A model generated the notes under the pieces. That model was not told the origin of the DNA. It was given only the letters and a program-made list of their open reading frames with translations, and searched no databases. A stretch of 64,000 nt of DNA from an uncultured Eubacterium sp. Its GTDB lineage: Bacteria > Bacillota > Clostridia > Oscillospirales > Acutalibacteraceae. Shown in pieces: positions 32,468 through 40,535 of this stretch (position 1 is the stretch's first letter; every line of letters begins with the position of its first letter). The position numbers and the translations under genes were made by a program. The stretch is taken from positions 1-64,000 of the forward strand of contig CAKTGF010000005.1 in the NCBI GenBank assembly GCA_934561395.1. Reading direction: 5' to 3'.

Positions 32468-33841
32468 TTATTCATAAAAACCGATTTCATCAATAACCGG
32501 GGTTGAGCGTGACTGCCTGATAACAAAAATCGCACCTGTTGCCTTGCCCCTAAGCTTAATAATTTTTTTAGAGCCGATAATTGTGCCCGAATGAGCCTTT
32601 TTATACCCGCCGTTTGGCTTTTTAAGGTATAAATCGAATTTTTCAACACGCTGGCTTTTTGCAATGTCCTCGCTGATAATGCAATATTTAAGCTTTTTTG
32701 CGCTGTCAAAATTAAAATCGAAATATTGGTTTTCCTTTTGCAACTCACCGAAATGCTGAACCAAAACAGGCTTTGCGGTAACCGACTTGATTTTTTCGCC
32801 CAAGACTTTAAGGGACTGAGAATCCTTTTTATCAATAACGCCCTCTCTGCTGGGGGGAACATTAAGCAGCAGCGTGCAGTTGTTGCCCACGGAGTTAATG
32901 TAAATATTGAAAAGGCGCCTTGCGGATTTAACCTTGTTGCCGCCCGGGTGGAACCAGCCCTTGCGAATTGACACATCCACCTCTGCCGGGAACCATGCAA
33001 GCTCCTTGCTCTCCTTTAAAATTTTACGGGAGCCTAAATCCTCATCCATAGAATCAAGATTTTTAAGTTTTGAGGTATCGTTTTCAGCCTGCTGTGATTT
33101 TTCCTGAATAGTTCTGATATGCATCAGCGCCTGCGGAACAACGGAAAATTCGTTTTTCCTGCACTTGCCTGCCTCGTTGCCCACCCAACGGATATCCGGG
33201 CCGCAAATTGCAATGTTTGCATCAGGCTGAAGGGAGCGGATAAGTGAATAATAACGGTCCCAATCATATTCAAAGGCTACGGCGTCGGCGCCCTTTGCAC
33301 CGTCAAACCAAACCTCAAAAATTGTGCCGTAATTTGTTAAAAGCTCCCCAAGCTGGGTGCAAAAATAATCGTTATATTCAGGCTTGCCGTAGGTTTTTTC
33401 GTGCATATCCCAGGGGGAAAGATAAACGCCGAATTTCATGCCCTGCCTTGCACATTCGTATGAAACCTGCTTAACAATATCCTGACCGTAGGGGGAATGC
33501 ATAACGCTGAAATCGGTTGCCTTAGTGTCCCAAAGGCAAAAGCCGTCATGGTGCTTGCAGGTTAAAATAATGCCCTCCGCCCCTGACTGCTTAAGGGTGC
33601 TTACCCACTGCTTGGCGTCAATATTTGTAATATCAAAATCAGTTGCCTTTTCGGTAGCGTTGCCCCATTCTCTGCCGGTGGCGGTATTCATGCCGAAATG
33701 GATAAAGCAGTAAAAGGGCGATTTTGCATGTTCAATCTGCCTTTGTGAGGGAACGGTTGCAATATACCTTTCAACCTCGCTGTCGTTTAAGGGCACGCCG
33801 TTATTGTTTGTTGCCCAGTTGTTGCCTAATTTTAAGTTCAT
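32468..33841 (-). CDS. GH29 alpha-L-fucosidase
   Basis: A 457-residue glycosidase of family 29: FIHFGMNTATGREWG, CKHHDGFCLWDT, and the nucleophile Asp180 in FEVWFDGAKG. A C-terminal beta-sandwich with Lys-rich strands follows. No signal peptide is visible, so it probably acts on imported oligosaccharides. It frees L-fucose from glycans such as those of mucin or milk. It is 24 bp after the GH38 gene and read with it, so both probably work on the same complex glycan. Confidence 0.9.
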   Translation of the reverse strand: MNLKLGNNWATNNNGVPLNDSEVERYIATVPSQRQIEHAKSPFYCFIHFGMNTATGREWGNATEKATDFDITNIDAKQWVSTLKQSGAEGIILTCKHHDGFCLWDTKATDFSVMHSPYGQDIVKQVSYECARQGMKFGVYLSPWDMHEKTYGKPEYNDYFCTQLGELLTNYGTIFEVWFDGAKGADAVAFEYDWDRYYSLIRSLQPDANIAICGPDIRWVGNEAGKCRKNEFSVVPQALMHIRTIQEKSQQAENDTSKLKNLDSMDEDLGSRKILKESKELAWFPAEVDVSIRKGWFHPGGNKVKSARRLFNIYINSVGNNCTLLLNVPPSREGVIDKKDSQSLKVLGEKIKSVTAKPVLVQHFGELQKENQYFDFNFDSAKKLKYCIISEDIAKSQRVEKFDLYLKKPNGGYKKAHSGTIIGSKKIIKLRGKATGAIFVIRQSRSTPVIDEIGFYE

Positions 33842-33864
33842 AATAAATTTTACCTCTGTTATTT

Positions 33865-36800
33865 TCAGTGACCCACCGTTTCAACGGTTCGGGTTGCGTA
33901 ATGCTTTTTGCTTTGCTCCACACGCTTGCCGTTTTTGCCGTTGTTATTGTGGCGGAAATAATCGTCCTTATCGTTAATATTCCAGCGGAGCTTTGATTCA
34001 AGATACCAAAGCTGTTCTTTAAGATTTTTCTTAAAGGTAAAGGGTCTGTTGTTTTCAACCTCATCATACAGGGGCGATACCAGCGAGCCCTCTGCACGGT
34101 CAACTTCCGTAGCGGCAAGAACAACAATATCCTTATTTTCAGGCAAAACAGCGGAGCCGTCAAGGGTTACAACCCAAAAATACAGGCCCTTTGCCCACTG
34201 AACCTCTCCCTGCTCGTTAAGGCAGTGTGTGAATTCGTAGCCCAGGTGGCCGTTTTTTATGTAGGCAGTTTCGCCGAAATCGTACAAATCCCAACGGGCA
34301 AATGCCTCAAAGGCGTTGTTAACGGTTTTTTCAACCGCCTTGCCGTTTACAGTAAATTCTGCTTTTTCATTGCCGAACGAGGTGCAAAGGAGCTTTAACT
34401 CCTTGCCCTCCGCAACATCAAGCTTCTGTCCGTCACAACGCAGTGCACCGTTGCCAAGGCTGAAATCAACGCCGCAAACGGTAATTTTTTCTCTGCGAAG
34501 ATTAGAGGGAATGTAATCAATATTATCATTATATTCCAGCTTAATTTGCTTTTGATTTTGGGGCTTGCCCGGGGTGCTCGGTTTTTTAAGCCTTATTCCG
34601 AAGGTTTTAACCTCGTAGGGCTTAAAATCGCACACAAGCCTGCCGTCATTAACAACAGCCTCGTCCCTGTATTCCTCACTCGCCCACAATTCTCTTGCAG
34701 ACTCAATACCCTCGCCAAGGGTAAATTCAAAGCCCTTAATTTCCTTGCCTGCACCCTCGTTAAAGCGAACAATTATTTCATCATTATGGGCATGGTGCGC
34801 CTTTTTAATTGCCCTTACAATAACATCGTTGGTGCTAACAGAGCCAAAGGAATAGCTTGATTTAAGGCTTGAACTGTGCTTTTCAACCACGCAGGCAGCC
34901 ATCGGCTGAGTAAAGAACCTTGCCTGCAGCTGGGTATCGGCACCCACCTCGCCCTTGTGTGAATAAATTGCAAAGCCGTATCTGTTTAAGCCCAAATCCA
35001 TCATAGACTGCATTGAATCAATGCGATAATTTTTCTTTGGGGTGTGAATAGCGGTTAAGCGCAGGGTGTTATCGTTATACTTATCCCAGCCGTGCTTTGA
35101 ATCGCTGATAATAGAAACGCCGAACTCTCCGCTTTCATCTGTAATATCCGCCCACTTTTGCGCAGGAACCTCAAACAGCTTTTCACTCATATTGCCCCTT
35201 TTGATTGCGCCAAGGCCCAAATCAAAGGTGGCTTTTTCATTTTTGGCAGTAAGTGCAAAGCGGTTTTTACACATTGTTCTCATTGACTGCCACTCTATCT
35301 CGTTATAAACCTCAACCAAACTGCCGCCGTGAGTAAGGCAAATATAGGTTGTAAATTCGCTTTTCTTATCCTTTTGCTTAATTTGGAGTGAAACCCTTGC
35401 AGGGCCGTTTTCCACAGCCTTAACCGAAACAAGTTGTGCAATGCGGTCGGGCTCTTTGGCTGCCTCCTTGTAATTCATTTCCCAGGCAGGCCAATCCTTT
35501 GAGCCGTTATACTTGAAAAGGCCTAAAATAACGGGCTTTTCAAGCAACTCTCTTTCGTTATCCTCTTTATCAACAATTGAGCTTATGTTGCCAAGGCGGT
35601 TAACGGTAACAATATATTTTTGGTTTTCTATTTTAGTGTCGGATATTTTAAGCCTGCTTTGCAGCCTGCACTCCTCGTCAGAGGGGCGAGCGTCAAACAC
35701 CTTGACACCCAGAGAGTCAACCTGAGCAATAAACAAAACTGTTTTAATGCCGTTTTTATCTGACAAAAGCTGTGAGGGAACCTCCTTGCCCTTGTTGTCA
35801 AAAACACGAACATAGGGCTTTTCAATATCCCTAAGCTTAACGGTTACGGCGCCTGTTCGGCTTGCCTCAATTCCGTTGGAAACCAAAATCGGTATTCCCG
35901 AACAAAAATCGGTTTTAACCATTTTGCCGAATGCGCCGAGATACGCCTCAATCTCCCCTGAAAATTGGTTCATGCTCATTGCATAATCGTTCCAGCTTCT
36001 GCGATATACACGCTGGCAGGAGGTGCCCGGCGTATCATCGTGGAATTGGTGGGCAATGGCACGCTTCCATGCCTTTTCAAGCACCTCTTCGTTATATTTT
36101 GCGGTGCCGAAATATTCAGCCATAACGCCCACACGCTCTGCCAAATCCCCAAGCTCCTGGCAGCGTGAGTTCCAGCGCTTGCCGATAGCCCTTGAGGTGT
36201 AGCCCCCAACACCGTGGTTTTGCATAACAAGCTCTGTTTCCCATTTTGGAAGCTTATCCTTAACCTCTTGGGGGAGCTTATCTTCAATATCTCTGTAAAT
36301 TTGGTCGGCGGATGCGGCAATAACCTCAATATCTGAGGTGGAATTTTTCTTTATCTCCTCGTCAACAAACTTAACGGTTTCCTCCTGGGGAGCACCGCCT
36401 CTGTCGCCTATGCCGTGGAACAAATAGGTCCAATCCAAGCCGTATTTTTCGTTTTCCTTAAGCTTATTTGTTACAAAATCCCAATCACGGAGTTTGGTTA
36501 ATGTAAAATAATAATCGTGGGGATTTACACTTGCGTAAATGTAATTACCGTCAACGCCGTACCACTTGCCGATGTCAAAGGGAACGCCGTAGGCACTGCC
36601 CCAAGCAAGCTTTTGGGTGGTAAAGCCGTTAAGGTTTGAATGATATGCAATTGACGGCAGCGCCCAGCCAAAGCCGAAGCAGTCAGGCAAGTAAATATCC
36701 TTGGAGCGCTTTCCGAATTTTTCGTCGAAATAGGAATTACCGTATAAAATATTTCTGAAAAGAGCCTCCGGTGAAGGGCAGTTAACATCGCCGTTTTCAT

Positions 36801-37059
36801 AAGCCGAGCCGGTAACATTCCACCTGCCCTGCTTTATGTATTCCTTCATCTGCTCAAAAAGCTCTGGATAATATTCCTCCATAAGCTCATAACGATAGCT
36901 GCCCTCAAATGAAAAAACATAGCTTGGGTATTTTTTCAGCAATGCAAAATTTTCAACAAGGGTATTATAAATATATTTGCTGACAGTTGTTTCAAAATCC
37001 CACGACCAAACGGTATCAAGGTGGGAGGTTGCAACTGTATAAACCTTTTTTTTGCCCAT
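33865..37059 (-). CDS. GH38 alpha-mannosidase
   Basis: A 1064-residue family-38 glycosidase that removes alpha-linked mannose. The N-terminal catalytic domain has the zinc-site motif SHLDTVWSWDFE, the nucleophile region YLPDCFGFGW and HQFHDDTPGTS; beta-rich domains typical of the family fill the remainder. No signal peptide is seen, so it is likely cytoplasmic. The ATG at 37059 is preferred (GGAGAGG 8 bases before). Together with the downstream fucosidase it suggests use of host or plant N-glycan fragments. No dedicated transporter lies nearby. Confidence 0.92.
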   Translation of the reverse strand: MGKKKVYTVATSHLDTVWSWDFETTVSKYIYNTLVENFALLKKYPSYVFSFEGSYRYELMEEYYPELFEQMKEYIKQGRWNVTGSAYENGDVNCPSPEALFRNILYGNSYFDEKFGKRSKDIYLPDCFGFGWALPSIAYHSNLNGFTTQKLAWGSAYGVPFDIGKWYGVDGNYIYASVNPHDYYFTLTKLRDWDFVTNKLKENEKYGLDWTYLFHGIGDRGGAPQEETVKFVDEEIKKNSTSDIEVIAASADQIYRDIEDKLPQEVKDKLPKWETELVMQNHGVGGYTSRAIGKRWNSRCQELGDLAERVGVMAEYFGTAKYNEEVLEKAWKRAIAHQFHDDTPGTSCQRVYRRSWNDYAMSMNQFSGEIEAYLGAFGKMVKTDFCSGIPILVSNGIEASRTGAVTVKLRDIEKPYVRVFDNKGKEVPSQLLSDKNGIKTVLFIAQVDSLGVKVFDARPSDEECRLQSRLKISDTKIENQKYIVTVNRLGNISSIVDKEDNERELLEKPVILGLFKYNGSKDWPAWEMNYKEAAKEPDRIAQLVSVKAVENGPARVSLQIKQKDKKSEFTTYICLTHGGSLVEVYNEIEWQSMRTMCKNRFALTAKNEKATFDLGLGAIKRGNMSEKLFEVPAQKWADITDESGEFGVSIISDSKHGWDKYNDNTLRLTAIHTPKKNYRIDSMQSMMDLGLNRYGFAIYSHKGEVGADTQLQARFFTQPMAACVVEKHSSSLKSSYSFGSVSTNDVIVRAIKKAHHAHNDEIIVRFNEGAGKEIKGFEFTLGEGIESARELWASEEYRDEAVVNDGRLVCDFKPYEVKTFGIRLKKPSTPGKPQNQKQIKLEYNDNIDYIPSNLRREKITVCGVDFSLGNGALRCDGQKLDVAEGKELKLLCTSFGNEKAEFTVNGKAVEKTVNNAFEAFARWDLYDFGETAYIKNGHLGYEFTHCLNEQGEVQWAKGLYFWVVTLDGSAVLPENKDIVVLAATEVDRAEGSLVSPLYDEVENNRPFTFKKNLKEQLWYLESKLRWNINDKDDYFRHNNNGKNGKRVEQSKKHYATRTVETVGH

Positions 37060-37086
37060 AAACAGCACCTCTCCGCTTTTTATTTG

Positions 37087-37115
37087 ATTTTAACATTTAT
37101 GCCAATATTATGCAA
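37087..37115 (-). promoter_or_regulatory. Promoter of the GH38-GH29 pair
   Basis: TTGCAT (37110-37115) and TAAAAT (37087-37092) are 17 bp apart on the minus strand. Confidence 0.6.
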
Positions 37116-37136
37116 TAATAAAATACTGCTCAAAAC

Positions 37137-37165
37137 TTGTATATTTGTCAGATTTTTGGTAAAAT
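37137..37165 (+). promoter_or_regulatory. Promoter of the HAD phosphatase gene
   Basis: TTGTAT (37137-37142) and TAAAAT (37160-37165) are 17 bp apart on the plus strand, back to back with the GH38 promoter. Confidence 0.55.
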
Positions 37166-37191
37166 ACTCATTAAATATCAAGCGAGGAAAG

Positions 37192-38034
37192 ATGGTTAAT
37201 CAAATGTCTGTAAAAATAATTGCCCTTGATTTGGACGGAACCCTGATGGCAACCGACCATTTAACAGTGAGCCCGGCAAACCGTGAGGCTATTAAAAACG
37301 CCCACGACGCAGGGGTTAAAATTGCAATTTCAACAGGAAGAACCATTGCCATTATGGGAGATGTTTGTGAGCAGGTGCCCCAGGTTGATTATGTTATGTA
37401 TTCAAACGGTGCCGGAGTAATGGACAGAAAAACAGGCAAAAACATTTACACCTCCTTTATGTCAAACAAGCTGTTTAAAGAGGTGCTTGACTATTTGGAC
37501 GATAAGCCGGTGTTTATTGAGGTTTATGTTGACGGCAAAAGCTATGTTCAGGAGGATAAGGCAGATTATTTTATCAGCGAATCGCTGCCAAAGGAGTTTT
37601 TGGAAAGCCTGCTTGGTAATATGACCATTTGCCAAAATCTGACAGAGGCAATTAACGGCAAGGATGTTGAAAAGCTGACGGCTTATTGCAAATATCCCGA
37701 TATTTTTGACGAAATATGGCGGCACCTTAACGAAATGGGCGAACTGTCGGTTGCAAGCTCCCTTAAGGGTAATATAGACATTACAAAGGCAGGGGTTAAC
37801 AAGGGCGTTGCCCTTGACGGTATGTGCAAGACGCTGGGTATCGGCGCAGACGAAGCAATGGCCTTTGGCGACGCAGGCAACGATTGCCCCATGCTTGAAT
37901 ACGCAAAATATTCCTTTGCAATGGAAAACGGCTCGGAGGAGTGCAAAAACTCCGCAAAGCACATAACAAAAAGCAACGCCGAGGACGGTGTTGCCTATGC
38001 GATTAACCAATATGTTAACAGTAAAAATGAATAA
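37192..38034 (+). CDS. Cof-type HAD-superfamily phosphatase
   Basis: A 280-residue HAD hydrolase of subfamily IIB: nucleophile motif IALDLDGTLMATD, motif II ISTGRTIA, and the C-terminal KGVALDGMCK and MAFGDAGNDCPML with the metal Asp pair. These enzymes dephosphorylate sugar phosphates or flavin/PLP compounds, and the substrate is usually broad. Two ATGs are possible, 37192 and 37204; GAGG sits close to the first, which is used here. It is divergent from the mannosidase and may or may not share its control. Confidence 0.9.
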   Translation: MVNQMSVKIIALDLDGTLMATDHLTVSPANREAIKNAHDAGVKIAISTGRTIAIMGDVCEQVPQVDYVMYSNGAGVMDRKTGKNIYTSFMSNKLFKEVLDYLDDKPVFIEVYVDGKSYVQEDKADYFISESLPKEFLESLLGNMTICQNLTEAINGKDVEKLTAYCKYPDIFDEIWRHLNEMGELSVASSLKGNIDITKAGVNKGVALDGMCKTLGIGADEAMAFGDAGNDCPMLEYAKYSFAMENGSEECKNSAKHITKSNAEDGVAYAINQYVNSKNE

Positions 38035-38042
38035 CACCCACT

Positions 38043-38079
38043 AAAAAATGCATCCCGAAGTATTCGGGATGCATTTTTA
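38043..38079. terminator. Bidirectional terminator between the HAD gene and cysK
   Basis: AAAATGCATCCCGAA and TTCGGGATGCATTTT form a 15-bp stem around GTA, with A- and T-runs that suit both converging genes. Confidence 0.9.
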
Positions 38080-38093
38080 TTATGCGTGATATA

Positions 38094-39023
38094 TTATTTT
38101 GCAAGCATTGGGGTTGAAAGGTATCTGTCGCCTGAATCGGGTAACAAAGCAACAATATTTTTACCCTTGTTTTCAGGGCGTTTTGCAAGCTGAATTGCAC
38201 CCCAAAGAGCCGCACCTGATGAAATACCTATCAAAGCGCCCTCAAGTTGTGGGAAACTTGCGCCAACCTCAAAGGCTGCCTCGTTTGGAACCTTGATAAC
38301 CTCATCATAAATTTCTGTGTTAAGAGTATCCGGAACAAAGCCTGCGCCGATACCCTGAATTTTATGAGCGCCTGCCTTGCCCTCTGACAATACGGGAGAG
38401 GTTTCAGGCTCAAGTGCTACGATTTTAACATTAGGATTTTGCTCCTTTAAATATTTGCCCACACCTGATACTGTTCCGCCTGTGCCAACGCCGGCAACGA
38501 AAATATCAACCTTACCGTTGGTATCCTTCCAAATTTCAGGGCCTGTGGTGTTGTAGTGAACAAGTGGGTTAACAGGGTTAACAAACTGGCCTGCGATAAT
38601 TGAATTAGGAATTTCCTTATGGAGCTCCTCTGCCTTTTCAATTGCGCCCTTCATACCCTTTGAAGCCTCGGTAAGAACTAATTCTGCGCCGTAAGCCTTC
38701 ATAAGGTTTCTTCTTTCAACGCTCATTGACTCGGGCATTGTAATAATAACCTTGTAGCCCTTGGTTGCTGCATAAGATGCAATACCGATACCTGTGTTGC
38801 CTGATGTGGGTTCAATAATTGTTGCGCCCTCAGTTAATGTTCCGTCCTCAACTGCGGAGTCAATAATGCCCTTTGCAATTCTGTCCTTAACAGAGCCTGC
38901 CGGGTTGAAATACTCAAGCTTTGCAAAAACCTGAGCCTCAAGCTCGTACTTCTTTTCAAAATTTTTAACCCTTACAAGTGGTGTGTTGCCGATAATGTCT
39001 GATACTGATTGATATAAAGCCAT
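38094..39023 (-). CDS. cysK: Cysteine synthase (O-acetylserine sulfhydrylase)
   Basis: Makes cysteine from O-acetylserine and sulfide with PLP. The 309-residue protein has the PLP Lys46 in NPAGSVKDRIA, the substrate loop EPTSGNTGIGIA, the phosphate cup GVGTGGTVSGVG and a C-terminal ISSGAALWGA. These fit the CysK/CysM group. CysK is favoured by length and motif order. It has its own strong promoter and lies far from the SQ operon, so no direct link with sulfonate use should be assumed. Confidence 0.95.
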   Translation of the reverse strand: MALYQSVSDIIGNTPLVRVKNFEKKYELEAQVFAKLEYFNPAGSVKDRIAKGIIDSAVEDGTLTEGATIIEPTSGNTGIGIASYAATKGYKVIITMPESMSVERRNLMKAYGAELVLTEASKGMKGAIEKAEELHKEIPNSIIAGQFVNPVNPLVHYNTTGPEIWKDTNGKVDIFVAGVGTGGTVSGVGKYLKEQNPNVKIVALEPETSPVLSEGKAGAHKIQGIGAGFVPDTLNTEIYDEVIKVPNEAAFEVGASFPQLEGALIGISSGAALWGAIQLAKRPENKGKNIVALLPDSGDRYLSTPMLAK

Positions 39024-39085
39024 AATAATTTACCTCGCTTTTATTTATTAGGCGGAGGTGGCTACCCTTCGTCTTTGTTGAGCCC

Positions 39086-39118
39086 ATAATACCACACATT
39101 GCCTACCTTGTCAATAGG
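39086..39118 (-). promoter_or_regulatory. Promoter of cysK with an overlapping inverted repeat
   Basis: TTGACA (39109-39114) and TATTAT (39086-39091) are 17 bp apart on the minus strand. CCTA (39102-39105) and TAGG (39115-39118) form a CCTA-N9-TAGG dyad over the -35 box, which could bind an Rrf2-type (CymR-like) cysteine regulator; that is only a suggestion. No T-box is seen in the ~55-base leader. Confidence 0.65.
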
Positions 39119-39207
39119 TTTTGTAGATTTTATTAAAAAATTTTATTTTTCCCCACATTTGCCCATATATAATGATATAATACATAAATCATAAACGAGA
39201 TTTTAAT

Positions 39208-39309
39208 ATGAAAAACAGAGCATTTGTGAGAAAACAAGAGCAAACAAAAATTATTTTAATTTTGATGTTGACATTGATATTCCCCTGTGTTATTATATTT
39301 GGGCATTAA
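39208..39309 (+). CDS. Possible 33-residue hydrophobic peptide
   Basis: An open frame MKNRAFVRKQEQTKIILIL... has a basic start and one hydrophobic helix, ending in FGH. It has only a weak ribosome site (CGAGA), and the rplM promoter lies inside its 3' half, so it may be chance. A TATAAT at 39172-39178 could drive it. Nothing else is seen in 39119-39207. Confidence 0.25.
   Translation: MKNRAFVRKQEQTKIILILMLTLIFPCVIIFGH
39268..39296 (+). promoter_or_regulatory. Promoter of rplM-rpsI
   Basis: TTGACA (39268-39273) and TATTAT (39291-39296) are 17 bp apart, about 50 bases before rplM. Confidence 0.8.
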
Positions 39310-39348
39310 GAAATTTGTTTTCTAAAAAAATTAACGGAGGAAATAATT

Positions 39349-39777
39349 ATGTCAACATTTATGCCAAAAGCTGACGAAATCGAGCGCAACTGGTATATTA
39401 TTGATGCAGCTGACAAGCCATTAGGCCGAGTTGCTGCTGAGGCTGCCGCTCTTCTCAGAGGAAAGCAAAAGCCAATCTTTACACCAAATGTAGATTGTGG
39501 CGATTTTGTTATTATCATCAACACAGACAAGGCTGTTCTTACAGGCGATAAGCTCAACAAAAAGCTTTATCAACACCACACAGGTTACATCGGCAACCTT
39601 AAGGAAGTTAAGTACGGCACCCTTATGAAGGAAAAGAGCGATTTTGCTATGGAGCTTGCTGTTAAGGGTATGATTCCTGACACAACACTGGGCAGAAAGC
39701 AGCTCACAAGATGCAAGATTTACAAGAATGCAGAACACAAGCACGAGGCTCAAAAGCCGGTTGCTTGGGAAATGTAA
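39349..39777 (+). CDS. rplM: Ribosomal protein L13
   Basis: A 142-residue large-subunit protein with the L13 landmarks: ERNWYIIDAADKPLGRVA, TPNVDCGDFVIIINTDKAVLTG, YQHHTGYIGNLKEV and MIPDTTLGRKQL. Length matches bacterial L13. GGAGG lies 8 bases before the ATG. It forms the usual two-gene operon with rpsI, 16 bp apart. Codon use is that of highly expressed genes. Confidence 0.98.
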   Translation: MSTFMPKADEIERNWYIIDAADKPLGRVAAEAAALLRGKQKPIFTPNVDCGDFVIIINTDKAVLTGDKLNKKLYQHHTGYIGNLKEVKYGTLMKEKSDFAMELAVKGMIPDTTLGRKQLTRCKIYKNAEHKHEAQKPVAWEM

Positions 39778-39793
39778 GGGAGGTTTTTGAATT

Positions 39794-40192
39794 ATGTACG
39801 AATCAAATCCTTATTTCTACGGAACAGGCAGAAGAAAAGAATCTGTAGCTCGTGTACGTGTTTATGCAGGCACAGGCAAAATCACAATCAACGGCAGAGA
39901 TATTGACGATTACTTTGGTCTTGAAACACTTAAGCTCATCGTTCGTCAGCCTCTTAATCTTACAGATACAACCGAAAAGTTCGACATCGTTTGCCGTGTA
40001 AACGGCGGCGGCGTTTCAGGTCAGGCAGGTGCTATCCGCCACGGCCTTTCAAGAGCTCTTCTTCAGTATGACGAAAGCCTTCGTCCTGCACTTAAGAAGG
40101 CAGGCTTCCTTACTCGTGACCCACGTATGAAGGAAAGAAAGAAGTACGGTCTCAAGGCAGCTCGTCGTGCACCACAGTTCTCAAAGAGATAA
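39794..40192 (+). CDS. rpsI: Ribosomal protein S9
   Basis: A 132-residue small-subunit protein: YFYGTGRRKESVARVRVYAGTG in its N-terminal third, GGGVSGQAGAIRHGLSRAL, and the C-terminal tail RRAPQFSKR that reaches the ribosomal P site. Length and ending are those of bacterial S9. The last few codons and the terminator that follows are copied 163 bp downstream as part of a duplicated segment. Confidence 0.98.
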   Translation: MYESNPYFYGTGRRKESVARVRVYAGTGKITINGRDIDDYFGLETLKLIVRQPLNLTDTTEKFDIVCRVNGGGVSGQAGAIRHGLSRALLQYDESLRPALKKAGFLTRDPRMKERKKYGLKAARRAPQFSKR

Positions 40193-40207
40193 TCAGCTTA
40201 TCTATTC

Positions 40208-40235
40208 AAGGCATTCCTTACGGAATGCCTTTTTC
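40208..40235 (+). terminator. Terminator of rplM-rpsI (first copy)
   Basis: AAGGCATTCC-TTAC-GGAATGCCTT followed by TTTCTTTT. Confidence 0.9.
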
Positions 40236-40370
40236 TTTTAAGCGAGCTTAGTGCTCTTTGCTCCTGTGGGTCCTCGCAGCCAAGCTGCTGCGGCGGAGCT
40301 AAAAACAGTCCGCAGGACTGTTTTCTTAACGCTCCTACAGTTCTCAAAGAGATAATCAGCTTATCTATTC

Positions 40371-40398
40371 AAGGCATTCCTTACGGAATGCCTTTTTC
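40371..40398 (+). terminator. Terminator of rplM-rpsI (duplicated copy)
   Basis: Same hairpin and U-run as at 40208, shifted by 163 bp. Confidence 0.85.
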
Positions 40399-40475
40399 TT
40401 TTAAGCGAGCTTAGTGCTCTTTGCTCCTATGGGTCCTCGCAGCCAAGCTGCTGCGGAATTGAAAACAGCCGCATT

Positions 40476-40504
40476 TTGACAAAATCGGGAAATGGGTATA
40501 TTAT
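40476..40504 (+). promoter_or_regulatory. Promoter of the macro-domain gene
   Basis: TTGACA (40476-40481) and TATTAT (40499-40504) are 17 bp apart, 31 bases before the ATG. Confidence 0.8.
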
Positions 40505-40535
40505 GTTTTTGTAATTAAAATGCGAGGTTATGCTT

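Larger units (their letters stand above)
40174..40456 (+). repeat. Duplicated rpsI end plus terminator (two 120-bp copies)
   Basis: Positions 40174-40293 and 40337-40456 are the same 120 bases with one difference (G at 40266, A at 40429). Each copy holds the last codons of rpsI, its terminator and a GC-rich palindromic stretch (CGCAGCCAAGCTGCTGCG). Between them lie 43 bases with a further hairpin, AAAACAGTCC-GCA-GGACTGTTTT. The second copy of the rpsI end has no start and is not a gene. This explains most of the gene-free stretch 40193-40535. Confidence 0.9.

Noticed and set aside
39024..39085. T-box or SAM riboswitch in the cysK leader
   Set aside because: The leader is only about 55 bases and lacks a specifier loop, T-box sequence or terminator.
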